From Spirosoma sp. SC4-14 (lineage in GTDB: Bacteria > Bacteroidota > Bacteroidia > Cytophagales > Spirosomataceae), in the NCBI RefSeq assembly GCF_037201965.1, contig NZ_CP147518.1:4519001-4583000 (forward strand): DNA of 64,000 nt, given 5' to 3'. Positions 27,243-35,823 of this stretch are shown in pieces (position 1 is the stretch's first letter; each line of letters begins with the position of its first letter). Made by a program: the position numbers and the translations under genes. Under the pieces are notes generated by a model. The model was not told the origin of the DNA and did not search any database. It saw nothing but the letters and a program-made list of their open reading frames with translations.

Positions 27243-28001
27243 ATGAACAGAAAATACAAATACGCATTGCCGATTCTATCGTTTATCGTTTTATCAGGAT
27301 TACAAACCAGTAGCCTTACCGCTTTCGCCCAGGGACCGGGTCCTGGACAACGAATACCCCTGCCTCCCATACCGCTAAAAAGCGATACGACTCATACCCT
27401 ATCCAAACACTTCACCCTGGCATCTGCTGCCAAAAAAGCGCCGGATGCAAGTGGATTTATTCAGCGCTGGCTAGTGCTGGAACCCGTAAAGAAAGATATT
27501 GTCAGGAATAATATTTTCACGGACAACTATCTCAGAACAACTTTTTCAGCCGATAATTTTTCCGGCGATTACACCACCATTCCTCACAATGGCGAAACGG
27601 TAAAAGTAGGCAATCAGGAACTGAAATGGTATGCGCTGGACAGCAAGGCATTCAACGTTAATTTATACCATTTTACCTACGCCATCAACAAGCCCAAATA
27701 CGGCATACTTGTCTGGCTGGTCACGGTCATTGATAGCCCTGAAGAAATTCAAAATGTCAGGATGGCGGCCGGATGTAATTCGGGTAGTATGTGGTGGCTC
27801 AATGGTCAGGAAGCACTGCTACTTTCCGGCGACCGGGATATGATTGCCGATAATGGCACATCTGCCCGTTTAACGCTTAAAAAAGGCAGGAATATCATCC
27901 GTGGGGCCGTCATCAATGGGCCGGGAATGGCTAACTTCTGTGTTCGTTTTTTAGATGAAAAAGGGTCGCCCGTGAAAAACCTCAGTATTCGTTACGAATA
28001 A
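27243..28001 (+). CDS. Secreted protein with probable galactose-binding-like domain
   Basis: 252 aa, signal peptide ending around AFAQG, then a short proline-rich linker. The rest reads as a beta-sandwich: FIQRWLVLEPV, NYLRTTFSADNF, MAAGCNSGSMWWLNGQEAL and LKKGRNIIRGAVING. The WLNGQ plus L(K)KGRN pattern is what galactose-binding-like accessory domains of glycosidases show. There is no catalytic motif that I recognise. It is followed 143 bp downstream by a GH43 gene on the same strand and may be its carbohydrate-binding partner. Confidence 0.6.
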   Translation: MNRKYKYALPILSFIVLSGLQTSSLTAFAQGPGPGQRIPLPPIPLKSDTTHTLSKHFTLASAAKKAPDASGFIQRWLVLEPVKKDIVRNNIFTDNYLRTTFSADNFSGDYTTIPHNGETVKVGNQELKWYALDSKAFNVNLYHFTYAINKPKYGILVWLVTVIDSPEEIQNVRMAAGCNSGSMWWLNGQEALLLSGDRDMIADNGTSARLTLKKGRNIIRGAVINGPGMANFCVRFLDEKGSPVKNLSIRYE

Positions 28002-28144
28002 TAAGTTGTGTATAATTTACTGTTTCACCCCTAAATCCCTGAATGGCAGCACTGTTAGGCACTATTTTTAACACCGAAGGTGTGTCAGGATAATACTAAA
28101 AAAGGGAAAGATTAAACGGGTTCAATTAAACCCCATTAACATAC

Positions 28145-29572
28145 ATGAAAACCACCCTGACAACCTTATTCGCCTTACTGATAACCCGAACCGTATTAGC
28201 TCAGATCGGAAGACCCTTTATCCATGACCCCTCAACCGTCACGGAATGCGATGGCAAATATTACACCTTCGGTACAGGCGGTGGTGGATTGATTTCCGAC
28301 GATGGCTGGACCTGGTATGGGGGTGGGGTGAGGCCGGGTGGTGGAGCGGCTCCTGATGTCATCAAAATTGGGGATCGTTACCTGGTCATCTATGGCGCAA
28401 CCGGTGGCTCGCCCAGCCACAAAGGCGCTATCCTGACCATGTGGAACAAGACATTAGACCCCAAATCCCCTGACTTTAAGTATTCTGAACCGGTTGTGGT
28501 AGCTACGTCGGATGGCTATGAAGAGAACGACGCCATTGACCCTGGCGTGATGCTCGACCCCACTACCGGACGCTTGTGGCTCACCTACGGCACGTATTTT
28601 GGCTTCACTCGCCTGATCGAATTAGACCCCAAAACCGGAGGCCTCAAAGCAGGCAATAAACCCGTCGATGTAGCCATTGTATGCGAAGCCAGCACGTTGG
28701 TTTACCGCGACGGTTGGTACTACCTGCTTGCCACGCATGGCAGTTGTTGCGATGGAGCCAACTCTACTTACAATGTGGTGGCAGGCCGTTCAAAAAAGAT
28801 AACTGGCCCTTACCTCGATAATGTAGGCAGAAGCATGTTGCAAGGCGGGGGGAAACTGGTGGTAGCTACCCGTGGCGGATTAATAGGCCCCGGACATTTC
28901 GGCCATATCGTGCTGGAGAAAGGCATTGAAAAAATGTCTATCCATTACGAAGCCGATTTAGAGCAGGGTGGCCGAAGCGTATTAGGCATACTTCCGGTGG
29001 TTTGGAAAGATGGATGGCCTGTTGCCGGAGAGAAGTTTAAAGAAGGGACGTATGAAATTGAATCCGTACGACGAGGCTACGCCTTAGAGCTGGCTGTTGA
29101 TTTTACAAGAATGCCCGTTGTACGGGGATTTGGTCAGCCCAACAATGAGCCTATAAAGCCCGTTCCGGCTCAGCAATTGGCCGATGTCATGAAAAACTGG
29201 CCAACCGGGACTATTACGTTAAGAATCGGCGATTACATGTCCCGCCCTCATCAACAATGGACGATTACCGATGCGCCTGATTCCACCGGGTATTTAGGTG
29301 GTCCCTATTATAAAATTGTACTGGCCGGAACCGATCGGGCCTTAGCGACCACTGCCGACGCCGAAGTAATAACCGTACCGGCATTTACCGGTACCCCCGA
29401 ACAGTTATGGCGAATCGATCAATTGACGGATGGCACCTACCGGATCATGCCCAAGGTAGTACCGAATTCAGGAAAGAAAGTAGCGCTGGTATCTTCCGGT
29501 GACAGCACACCGACCCTGGCCCAATTTGATTTTAACAGCGATAATTCTAAATGGAATTTTAGGACTCCCTAA
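28145..29572 (+). CDS. GH43-family arabinanase-like glycosidase with C-terminal beta-trefoil-like domain
   Basis: 475 aa, signal peptide to about VLAQI. The five-bladed GH43 propeller has the three expected acids: D28 in FIHDPST, D132 in DAIDPGVM and E181 in VCEASTLVYRDG. The HGSCCDG segment after the glutamate is typical of endo-alpha-1,5-L-arabinanases of this family. Residues 330-475 (QQWTITDAPD, EQLWRIDQLTDGTYRI) look like a ricin-type trefoil for sugar binding. It probably degrades arabinan side chains outside the cell or in the periplasm. Confidence 0.88.
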   Translation: MKTTLTTLFALLITRTVLAQIGRPFIHDPSTVTECDGKYYTFGTGGGGLISDDGWTWYGGGVRPGGGAAPDVIKIGDRYLVIYGATGGSPSHKGAILTMWNKTLDPKSPDFKYSEPVVVATSDGYEENDAIDPGVMLDPTTGRLWLTYGTYFGFTRLIELDPKTGGLKAGNKPVDVAIVCEASTLVYRDGWYYLLATHGSCCDGANSTYNVVAGRSKKITGPYLDNVGRSMLQGGGKLVVATRGGLIGPGHFGHIVLEKGIEKMSIHYEADLEQGGRSVLGILPVVWKDGWPVAGEKFKEGTYEIESVRRGYALELAVDFTRMPVVRGFGQPNNEPIKPVPAQQLADVMKNWPTGTITLRIGDYMSRPHQQWTITDAPDSTGYLGGPYYKIVLAGTDRALATTADAEVITVPAFTGTPEQLWRIDQLTDGTYRIMPKVVPNSGKKVALVSSGDSTPTLAQFDFNSDNSKWNFRTP

Positions 29573-29846
29573 GAATATCCCCTACAGCGTTGATGCTGTG
29601 AGGATCGTTTATTGTGTTACTCACGTCATCGTTTTGCTCGTTGCTGTATATTTTAATACCGAGGATTGGTTTCACCGCAATTCCCAATTGCTAAAATTCA
29701 ACAAGTTGCTCAGGTTGATCGGCTTCCCTTAAATAGCCAGGTAGCAGAAGTAGCCAGGCCACATATTTTTTGGCCCAAAATGTCCGCTATTTGGCTCGTA
29801 TCAATGCCGGGTATCGCCTACTTTTACGGCCAGACTCAGCTAGATC

Positions 29847-30809
29847 ATGTCGCCTACTCAACAAGTCATTTTTGTTGTACCACCTTATGTCCACGTTTTG
29901 GATCTGACGGGCCCCGTTCAGGTCTTTTACGAAGCCGTTGAGTATGGAGCTCCGTATCAATTACAGTACTGCTCATTTCAGAACCAGCTAGTTAGCTCAG
30001 CAGGTTTGGCTATAGGACCTGTGCAACCTTTTACCCAGGTACAACCTCAACCTGGCGATCTGATCTTTGTACCAGGCATGGAGATGGCTTATATCCGGTC
30101 CGCTGAATGTAAAGCGGAGCACGATTTCCAGCGCTGGCTCCGGGAGCAGCATCGTCAGGGTGTTAGCATATGCTCCATTTGTACGGGCGCATTTTTAGTC
30201 GCTCAGACCGGTCTGCTGGATGGCCGAAAATGTACTACCCACTGGAAGCGCGTGGACGAACTACAAACGACCTATCCACGGGTCGTTACCCAGCATGATC
30301 GATTATTCGTTCAGGATGGCGGTATCTATACCAGTGCAGGCATAACCGCCGGTATAGACCTGGCGCTGGCGATTCTGGAGGAGCGGCAAGGGCCACTTTT
30401 TGCGGCAAAGATTGCCCGTGAGTTGGTCGTCTATTTACGTCGAGGCCCCTATCATTCGCAGAAAAGCGTTTACCTTGATTACCGCAATCACATGAATGTG
30501 GCCGTTCACCACTTGCAGGACTGGCTGATTACAAATCTAAAAACGAAGGCCACGTTAGATGACCTGGCCCAGGTGGCCGGTATGAGTACCCGTAATCTAA
30601 CCCGAACATTTCGAAAAGAGACGGGGATATCCATTCATGACTATACCACCCTGCTACGGCTGGAACGGGCCCGCACCCTACGGCACAATCCGGGTATGAC
30701 CATGGAAGCCATTGCCGAGCAGTGTGGTTTTCAGGATGCCCGTCAGCTACGTCGAATCTGGCAGAAAGCCGAATCTAAAAATAGCACCAGGTCATTTATA
30801 TCAACTTAA
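29847..30809 (+). CDS. GlxA-type transcriptional regulator (DJ-1/PfpI domain plus AraC HTH)
   Basis: 320 aa, cytoplasmic. Residues 1-190 are a DJ-1/PfpI fold with the nucleophile elbow SICTGAF (C112) and GLLDGRKCTTHW; about 215-315 is an AraC double helix-turn-helix with LAQVAGMSTRNLTRTFRKETG and ECGF-like EQCGFQDARQLRR. GlxA regulators sense an unknown small molecule through the PfpI domain. The next gene encodes an exported PfpI protein and follows with an 11-bp gap, so the two are co-transcribed and functionally linked. Confidence 0.92.
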   Translation: MSPTQQVIFVVPPYVHVLDLTGPVQVFYEAVEYGAPYQLQYCSFQNQLVSSAGLAIGPVQPFTQVQPQPGDLIFVPGMEMAYIRSAECKAEHDFQRWLREQHRQGVSICSICTGAFLVAQTGLLDGRKCTTHWKRVDELQTTYPRVVTQHDRLFVQDGGIYTSAGITAGIDLALAILEERQGPLFAAKIARELVVYLRRGPYHSQKSVYLDYRNHMNVAVHHLQDWLITNLKTKATLDDLAQVAGMSTRNLTRTFRKETGISIHDYTTLLRLERARTLRHNPGMTMEAIAEQCGFQDARQLRRIWQKAESKNSTRSFIST

Positions 30810-30820
30810 TTCATAACCCT

Positions 30821-31687
30821 ATGAACGTCATTCTTCAGTCCCGTTTTTACTTACTCGTTGCCGGTTGGCTCATTATTACCAGTAGTTTCCTTTGGGCTCA
30901 GAAAGTCATTGCGAAAGAACGCCTGATAGCATACTATTGCGAGCCCTGCGGCAGTAGCTGTGATTTAGAACGGCACGAAAAGCCCGGCCGTTGTCAGCAT
31001 TGTGGTATGCCCCTTGTTCAACGTAGCGTTGCTCTGATGGACTCGCTGACAAGCCACCAGAGGCAGGAAAAAAAGCGGAACGTGGCCATTTTTATTCACA
31101 ATGGCGTTGAAATTTTGGATTTCGCTGGCCCCAGTGAGGTGTTTGCCTCTACAGAGGGGTTCAATGTCTACACAGTGTCACTCACCAAAGAACCAATCAT
31201 TAGTCAGGGATTTATTAAAATAACGCCGAATTATAGCCTGTCCGACTGTCCTAAGCCTGATATTGTGGTATTGCCAGGGGGTAAAACAGGACCGTTTATC
31301 GAGAATAAGCCACTCATCGACTGGATAAAAAACGCGTCTACGCAAGCCGAGATTATGCTATCGGTTTGCACCGGTGCCGGGTTGCTGGCTAAAGCGGGAC
31401 TGCTCGATGGGAAGCAGGCGACTACCTTTCATTCTTACATCGAACCGCTCCAACGAGCAACGCCTAAAGCCCAGATTTTACGCAATACTCGTTTTGTCGA
31501 CAACGGACAAATTATCACAACGGCGGGTGTTTCGGCTGGTATTGATGGTGCCCTGCACGTAGTGGCGAAATTAAAGGGGCAGGCTATAGCCACCCAAACC
31601 GCTCGCTACATGGAGTATGACAAATGGAAACCAGAGGAAGGCCTAACGGTGATGCCATCGGGTAAGGTTGCGGCAGATAATAAATAA
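30821..31687 (+). CDS. Exported DJ-1/PfpI protein with N-terminal cysteine-rich metal-binding domain
   Basis: 288 aa. An N-terminal hydrophobic signal (10-26) is followed by a compact cysteine cluster YYCEPCGSSCD and CQHCGMPL (C40, C43, C47, C58, C61), resembling heavy-metal-binding or zinc-ribbon domains of P-type ATPases and copper-efflux lipoproteins. Residues 85-265 form a DJ-1/PfpI domain with the elbow SVCTGAG (C183), GLLDGKQATTFH and TAGVSAGIDG. Most PfpI proteins are cytoplasmic, so the signal peptide and metal-binding head are unusual. It forms an operon with the GlxA regulator. Possible roles are isonitrile hydratase-like chemistry, glyoxalase/deglycase action or metal-linked redox protection; the sequence does not decide. 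Confidence 0.82.
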   Translation: MNVILQSRFYLLVAGWLIITSSFLWAQKVIAKERLIAYYCEPCGSSCDLERHEKPGRCQHCGMPLVQRSVALMDSLTSHQRQEKKRNVAIFIHNGVEILDFAGPSEVFASTEGFNVYTVSLTKEPIISQGFIKITPNYSLSDCPKPDIVVLPGGKTGPFIENKPLIDWIKNASTQAEIMLSVCTGAGLLAKAGLLDGKQATTFHSYIEPLQRATPKAQILRNTRFVDNGQIITTAGVSAGIDGALHVVAKLKGQAIATQTARYMEYDKWKPEEGLTVMPSGKVAADNK

Positions 31688-32001
31688 CAGCAGTCTATTG
31701 GGCCTCGTGATAGTACTTAAGCCTGTAAACTGTCGCACACTCAATACGCCACGGGGTACCCACTTGCTTATGTATCTTCAGTCCAAATTTCTATGAAACG
31801 AGCTGCTCCAATGAGTCTAGGGCCCAGGTAGGCCAATGGGGTCCTAAATCGATCGGTACCGGCTGGTCGACATGAGTCGTCAGTTCAGCCGAAGACGGTA
31901 AAGACCGATGTGGTTTCAAACTTTGTTAAAGTTGAATCCCACTTGCAACGCTGCTCTATAAAACGGAATCATACGACTATTCGCTACATCGAACAGGTCC
32001 A
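31688..32001. other. Intergenic region, 314 bp, with possible gene remnant
   Basis: No intact gene. The minus strand carries a C-terminal-like fragment described separately (31916-32010). The rest contains nothing I can assign. Confidence 0.5.
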
Positions 32002-32010
32002 ATGATTTCG
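31916..32010 (-). pseudogene. Possible remnant of an outer-membrane beta-barrel C-terminus
   Basis: The minus strand reads LDLFDVANSRMIPF and YRAALQVGFNFNKV before a TGA stop. Alternating hydrophobic and polar residues with a terminal aromatic strand are what the last strand of an outer-membrane barrel looks like. The upstream part of such a gene is absent because the intact cytochrome gene starts at 32002 on the other strand. The fragment is short, so this is tentative. Confidence 0.3.
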
Positions 32011-32367
32011 TTAAACAAGTTCGCCAAGCTAGTTTTGGTTCTTTGCCTGACGGCAGAATTGTTGCTGCTAAATGCCTGCAAAAAATCAGAAGCGGTAACA
32101 CCAACCAATTCCTATTTTCCCGCCGTAAAAGCAATTATCGGCACTAATTGCCTTTCGTGCCATAGCTCATCGGGTAGTTGGACAGGGCGTCCTGTGGCAT
32201 TTGATACCGATAGTCAGATCGTCGATCTGGCCGGTGCTATCAAAGCCGCCGTTGCTGATCCAATATCACCAACCAACAAACGGATGCCGCAGGGTGGCTC
32301 CTTGTCGGAGAACGATATTAATACGATCGTAAACTGGTACGCCAAAGGCGGGAAGGCAACCGACTAA
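32002..32367 (+). CDS. Small c-type cytochrome lipoprotein
   Basis: 121 aa. Lipobox LLNAC (C26), then one haem-binding motif CLSCH (C50, C53, H54) and a likely axial methionine in KRMPQGG (M95). Such small monohaem lipoproteins of Bacteroidota shuttle electrons at the periplasmic face of a membrane, often for a dehydrogenase. The convergent Gfo/Idh/MocA oxidoreductase downstream is NAD-type and not an obvious partner. A hairpin terminator follows the stop. Confidence 0.9.
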   Translation: MISLNKFAKLVLVLCLTAELLLLNACKKSEAVTPTNSYFPAVKAIIGTNCLSCHSSSGSWTGRPVAFDTDSQIVDLAGAIKAAVADPISPTNKRMPQGGSLSENDINTIVNWYAKGGKATD

Positions 32368-32372
32368 AGCCA

Positions 32373-32409
32373 ATCGGGCGAAAGAGGGGTATTCCCGCTT
32401 CCGCCCGAT
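32373..32409. terminator. Hairpin terminator between convergent genes
   Basis: ATCGGGCGAAAGAGGG at 32373-32388 pairs with CCCGCTTCCGCCCGAT at 32394-32409 (14 of 16) with a GTATT loop. It lies between the cytochrome stop and the stop of the oppositely oriented oxidoreductase. Confidence 0.75.
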
Positions 32410-32434
32410 CATTATAATAGCGAACTCTGATATA

Positions 32435-33883
32435 TTACAGTGTCAGGTTCCAGCCGTCGCGATAATCGCGCTTGACAAACTGATTGGCCAGATCGTAGTT
32501 GGTGATTTTCATATTCGGAGCATCGTAATACAACTTTTTGCGACCATTATACCGCTCCGCCGAGCGTTTAGCCGACGGATTATCGCGCAGCATCCAGCTA
32601 CGTAGCGCCAGGTTTCCGATCAGAATGCTCTCCGTAAATGGCGCTGCATACTCAAACGGCGAGCTCGTTACGCCTTTCCCATAACCAGCAATGCAGGCAT
32701 TTACCCATTGTAGATAGTGATCTTCATTAGGAACCCGGGCAATAGTTTCGGGAATAGTGAGCGACTCATTCGCTTTCAGCGGCAACAGGCGTGGGTTAGC
32801 CCCATAGCAGTCGGCCATCAGTTTGCCTTTAGAGCCAATAAACAACACGCCCCCGTCCGAATTGCCAAAGCTTTCGCCCGGTAGCAGTTCTTCGGGCAGT
32901 TCGGGTAAAATACCACCGTCATACCAGCTTACTTTTATATCGCCTTTGCTGTCTTTACGCGGATAGTTGAGGTGAATAGACGTCGAAAAAGGTGTCCAGT
33001 CGGGATTATCGTCCTGCGGACGGAGCGTAAAGGTCCAGGTTCCGGCTACGCTGCACTCAACCGAAGTTGGGTAATCGATGGGCAGAATTCGGAACACGGG
33101 GTCCATAATGTGGCAGGCCATGTCGCCAAGCGCACCAGTTCCGTAGGGCCACCAGCCGCGCCAGTTCCAGGGCAGATAGGCTTCGTTATATGGTACTTTT
33201 TTGGACGGCCCAAGCCACAGATCGAAGTCCAGTTCTTTGGGAACATCATAGGTTTTGTCGGTCGGGATAGCCTGCGGCCACACCGGGCGGTTGGTCCAGC
33301 AGAGCACCTTATGAACCTCACCAATAATGCCCGAATCGTAGATTTCCTTCATCCGACGAACGCCGTTGCCCGATCCGCCCTGGTTGCCCATCTGGGTTAT
33401 CACCTTATATTTTTTGGCGGCCTGACCCAGAATTCGGGCTTCGTAAATATCGTGGGTAAGTGGTTTCTGGGTATATACGTGTTTGCCCAATTGCATAGCC
33501 GCCAGCGTGGCCACGGCGTGGGTGTTATCGGGCGTCGAAATGGAGCAGGCATCGATATGCTTATGCTCTTTGGCGAGCATATCCCGGAAGTCTTTGTAAT
33601 ATGTTGCTTTCGGGAAACGAGTCCGCGACTCGACCGACTGCCGGTCGTCGACATCGCAAAGGGCTACGATGTTCACATTGGGGCTGTTGGCAAACGCAGC
33701 CAGATCACTTTTGCCTTTACCGCCCACACCAATGCCGGCAATATTTAGCTTGTCGCTTGGCGGAACAAACCCTTTACCGAGTACATGACGGGGAACAATA
33801 ATAAAGGAGGTAGCGGCTAGTGACGATGTTTTCAGAAAATCACGACGACTACTTGCCGGGGGAGTCGTATTCTTCTCTTCCAT
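32435..33883 (-). CDS. Tat-exported Gfo/Idh/MocA-family oxidoreductase
   Basis: 482 aa. A Tat signal SRRDFLK lies at 12-18. The Rossmann fold starts IAGIGVGGKGKSD and continues VALCDVDD. The usual Gfo/Idh EKP lysine motif appears as QKP in YTQKPLTHD, as in many exported members of this family. Later motifs: WNWRGWWPYGTGALGDMACH, VLFIGSKGKLMADCYG. These enzymes use tightly bound NAD(P) to oxidise or epimerise sugar hydroxyls, and Tat export allows the folded, cofactor-loaded enzyme to work in the periplasm. It lies downstream of a six-gene catabolic operon on the same strand but is separated from it by a 36-bp-arm hairpin, so it may have its own promoter. Confidence 0.9.
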   Translation of the reverse strand: MEEKNTTPPASSRRDFLKTSSLAATSFIIVPRHVLGKGFVPPSDKLNIAGIGVGGKGKSDLAAFANSPNVNIVALCDVDDRQSVESRTRFPKATYYKDFRDMLAKEHKHIDACSISTPDNTHAVATLAAMQLGKHVYTQKPLTHDIYEARILGQAAKKYKVITQMGNQGGSGNGVRRMKEIYDSGIIGEVHKVLCWTNRPVWPQAIPTDKTYDVPKELDFDLWLGPSKKVPYNEAYLPWNWRGWWPYGTGALGDMACHIMDPVFRILPIDYPTSVECSVAGTWTFTLRPQDDNPDWTPFSTSIHLNYPRKDSKGDIKVSWYDGGILPELPEELLPGESFGNSDGGVLFIGSKGKLMADCYGANPRLLPLKANESLTIPETIARVPNEDHYLQWVNACIAGYGKGVTSSPFEYAAPFTESILIGNLALRSWMLRDNPSAKRSAERYNGRKKLYYDAPNMKITNYDLANQFVKRDYRDGWNLTL

Positions 33884-33981
33884 AATCAGGTACGAAAATT
33901 TGAGCGTTTAGGAATAGTGCGTGTTGCCAACCAATGGCTGGCTACGTATACTATACTGATTTATAGCCCAATCGTACCTCT

Positions 33982-34069
33982 TTTTTTCTGACAGGATTTA
34001 CAGGATGAACAGGATTTTTTATTGGACATAATTAAATCCTGTTCATCCTGTAAATCCTGTCAGAAAAAA
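33982..34069. repeat. 36-bp perfect palindrome of the TCCTGTAAATCCTGT family
   Basis: The arm 33982-34017 (TTTTTTCTGACAGGATTTAC at its start) is an exact inverse of 34034-34069, with a 16-nt A/T-rich loop. The arm is built from 9-bp units ATCCTGTxx. T's lie on the outer 5' side and A's on the outer 3' side on both strands, so it lacks the trailing U-run of a classical intrinsic terminator. It begins 5 bp after the stop of the isomerase gene. Confidence 0.95.
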
Positions 34070-34073
34070 CCGT

Positions 34074-34967
34074 TTACTCGTCACACGGCCAGTATTCGGC
34101 TATTTTCCGGCGCAGGAAAGCCACACTCCGCTCCAGTTGAGCCATCCCATCGACACCATCTTCGATACTAATCCAGCCATCGAACCCTACGCGTTTGAGT
34201 TCCGTAAAAATGGCATCGTAGTCGTTAAGGCCCTTGCCAATTTCGCCATGACTGAGTCGTTTGGCATAGCCAGCAGCGCCCCCTTCCTCACGTCGTAGAT
34301 CTTCGATGGTGCCTTCGATGAGATACCGATCACTGGCATGCATCGTTACAACCCGATTGGATACACGGTAGAGTAGTTCCAGCGGATCTTCACCCGCCAG
34401 ATACGTATTGCTCGGGTCGTAGTTGACACCAAAGTTGGGATGATGAATCCGATCGACGAGCATACAGAACACGTCCATTTTCTGGGCAAATTCGGGGTAA
34501 GTCCAGAAATCGTCTTTGTAGTGATTTTCGAGGATTAGCGTGATTCCCCGTTCCTGGGCATAGGGCAAACAGGCCTCAATGCATTCGGCGGCCAGCGAAA
34601 CGCCTTCTTCCATCGACAGTTCGGGCCGACGTTGCCCCGACAATACCCGGCAGTAGGAACCACCCAGTATATACGTCATATCGATCCAGCGCTTTTGCTT
34701 TTCGATTTCCTGCGCGCGAAAGGCGGGGTCGGGATGCGTAAAGTCGGGCGAACAACACATCATCGGAATAACCTTACCGTGTGCTTCTACCTGCTGCCGA
34801 AACAGCGGCCAGTTGGCTTCATCGGCCATTTCCAGAAACCCGGCATACCATTCCAGCCCATCGATATTTAATTGAGAAGCCAGCTCAATCCATTCCGAAA
34901 CCGTCATGGTTCCATCCTTACAAAGCTGTTGCATAAATGCCTTCGGGAAGGCGGCTAATTGAGGCAT
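34074..34967 (-). CDS. Sugar phosphate isomerase/epimerase-like TIM-barrel protein
   Basis: 297 aa from the ATG at 34967; codons further upstream come from the repeat. Xylose-isomerase-like (AP_endonuc_2) barrel with metal-site motifs TLILENHYKDD, NFGVNYDPSN, VVTMHASDRY and WISIEDGVDG, which give the Glu, Asp, His and Glu ligands for a divalent cation. Family members isomerise or epimerise sugars or open inositol derivatives. It is the last gene of the operon that starts at 40314. A Gly-Glu-x-Gly (HGEIGKG) segment near 230 fits hydroxypyruvate-isomerase or tagatose-epimerase relatives. Confidence 0.88.
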   Translation of the reverse strand: MPQLAAFPKAFMQQLCKDGTMTVSEWIELASQLNIDGLEWYAGFLEMADEANWPLFRQQVEAHGKVIPMMCCSPDFTHPDPAFRAQEIEKQKRWIDMTYILGGSYCRVLSGQRRPELSMEEGVSLAAECIEACLPYAQERGITLILENHYKDDFWTYPEFAQKMDVFCMLVDRIHHPNFGVNYDPSNTYLAGEDPLELLYRVSNRVVTMHASDRYLIEGTIEDLRREEGGAAGYAKRLSHGEIGKGLNDYDAIFTELKRVGFDGWISIEDGVDGMAQLERSVAFLRRKIAEYWPCDE

Positions 34968-34981
34968 AGATTTAAAGAGTG

Positions 34982-35045
34982 AAAGAGTGAAAGAGCGAAA
35001 GAGTGAAATTGATGCGTCAGCCACTCTTTCGCTCTTTCACTCTTT
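34982..35045. repeat. 24-bp-arm hairpin of 8-bp GAAAGAGT units
   Basis: The arm 34982-35005 (AAAGAGTGAAAGAGCGAAAG at its start) is the exact inverse of 35022-35045, with a 16-nt loop. The right arm covers the stop codon of the SDR gene (35044-35046). The same 8-bp word forms the large array at 55518-55674 and occurs three times inside the signal peptide codons of the gene at 20080. Confidence 0.95.
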
Positions 35046-35820
35046 AATTTTTAGGTAAGTTTCGTCCAATAAACGGGAATTGTTCCAGATCGACACTTTG
35101 TCCGCTGACGGGGCCGCTTTCGTCGGCGAGCCAGTATACGGCTGCGGCTGCGATTTCGTCGGGCATCAGCATTCGTCCTGCCGGGGAAAGCTCGGCGGGT
35201 AGTGTTCTGTACCAGTCGTCGGGCATTCCCTGCTCGCGTTTTCGTTCGATTTCGCGCTCAGTCAAAACCCAGCCCGGATTGATTTGATTGACGCGAACAC
35301 CATATTCCCGATGCAGCGAATCGCCCAGATTGCGGGTCATGGTCAGCAATGCTCCTTTCGATACACTGTAGGCCATCAGATTCGGTTCGCCACTCCACGC
35401 ATTCACCGAGCCGATATTGAGTACACAACCCCGGCGCTCCTGCAAGTGCGGCAACGCAGCTTTGATCAGCGCAAACGGTGCCAGCGTATTCACGTCGAGT
35501 ACCTGCCGAAACAAAGCCAGATCTGTTGTTTCGATATTCGATGAGGCCACAAAAGCCGCATTGTTGACAATGGCATCGAGTCGCCCAAACGTGGCCATCG
35601 CCAGATCGACCAGGTGCTGCGGTGCCTCGTCGGCTGTAATTTCTTCGATATGTAGCACCGCCCGGTCAGCACCTAACTCGGCCACTACAGCTTCGCCCAG
35701 GTCGCGTTCCAGGCCATGCACAACTACGTTGGCACCTTCGGTAACACAGCGTCGGGCAATGGCTTTACCGATGCCCGTGCAACTGCCCGTTACGATCACC
35801 ACCTTATCCTGCAATCGCAT
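35044..35820 (-). CDS. Short-chain dehydrogenase/reductase
   Basis: 258 aa, classical SDR: TGSCTGIG (11-18) for NAD(P), NNAA (86-89), catalytic S138, Y151 and K155 (YSVSK). NINPGWVLTE is the usual loop after the active site, and the end carries GQSVDLEQFPFIG. No acidic or basic residue pattern settles NAD or NADP preference, although HGLERD after strand 2 leaves it open. It lies 3 bp downstream of the zinc dehydrogenase gene, so both redox steps are expressed together. Confidence 0.92.
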   Translation of the reverse strand: MRLQDKVVIVTGSCTGIGKAIARRCVTEGANVVVHGLERDLGEAVVAELGADRAVLHIEEITADEAPQHLVDLAMATFGRLDAIVNNAAFVASSNIETTDLALFRQVLDVNTLAPFALIKAALPHLQERRGCVLNIGSVNAWSGEPNLMAYSVSKGALLTMTRNLGDSLHREYGVRVNQINPGWVLTEREIERKREQGMPDDWYRTLPAELSPAGRMLMPDEIAAAAVYWLADESGPVSGQSVDLEQFPFIGRNLPKN

Positions 35821-35823
35821 CAG

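Noticed and set aside
32972..33748. 258-codon + strand frame inside the Gfo/Idh/MocA gene
   Set aside because: Antisense shadow; the minus-strand protein is unambiguous.
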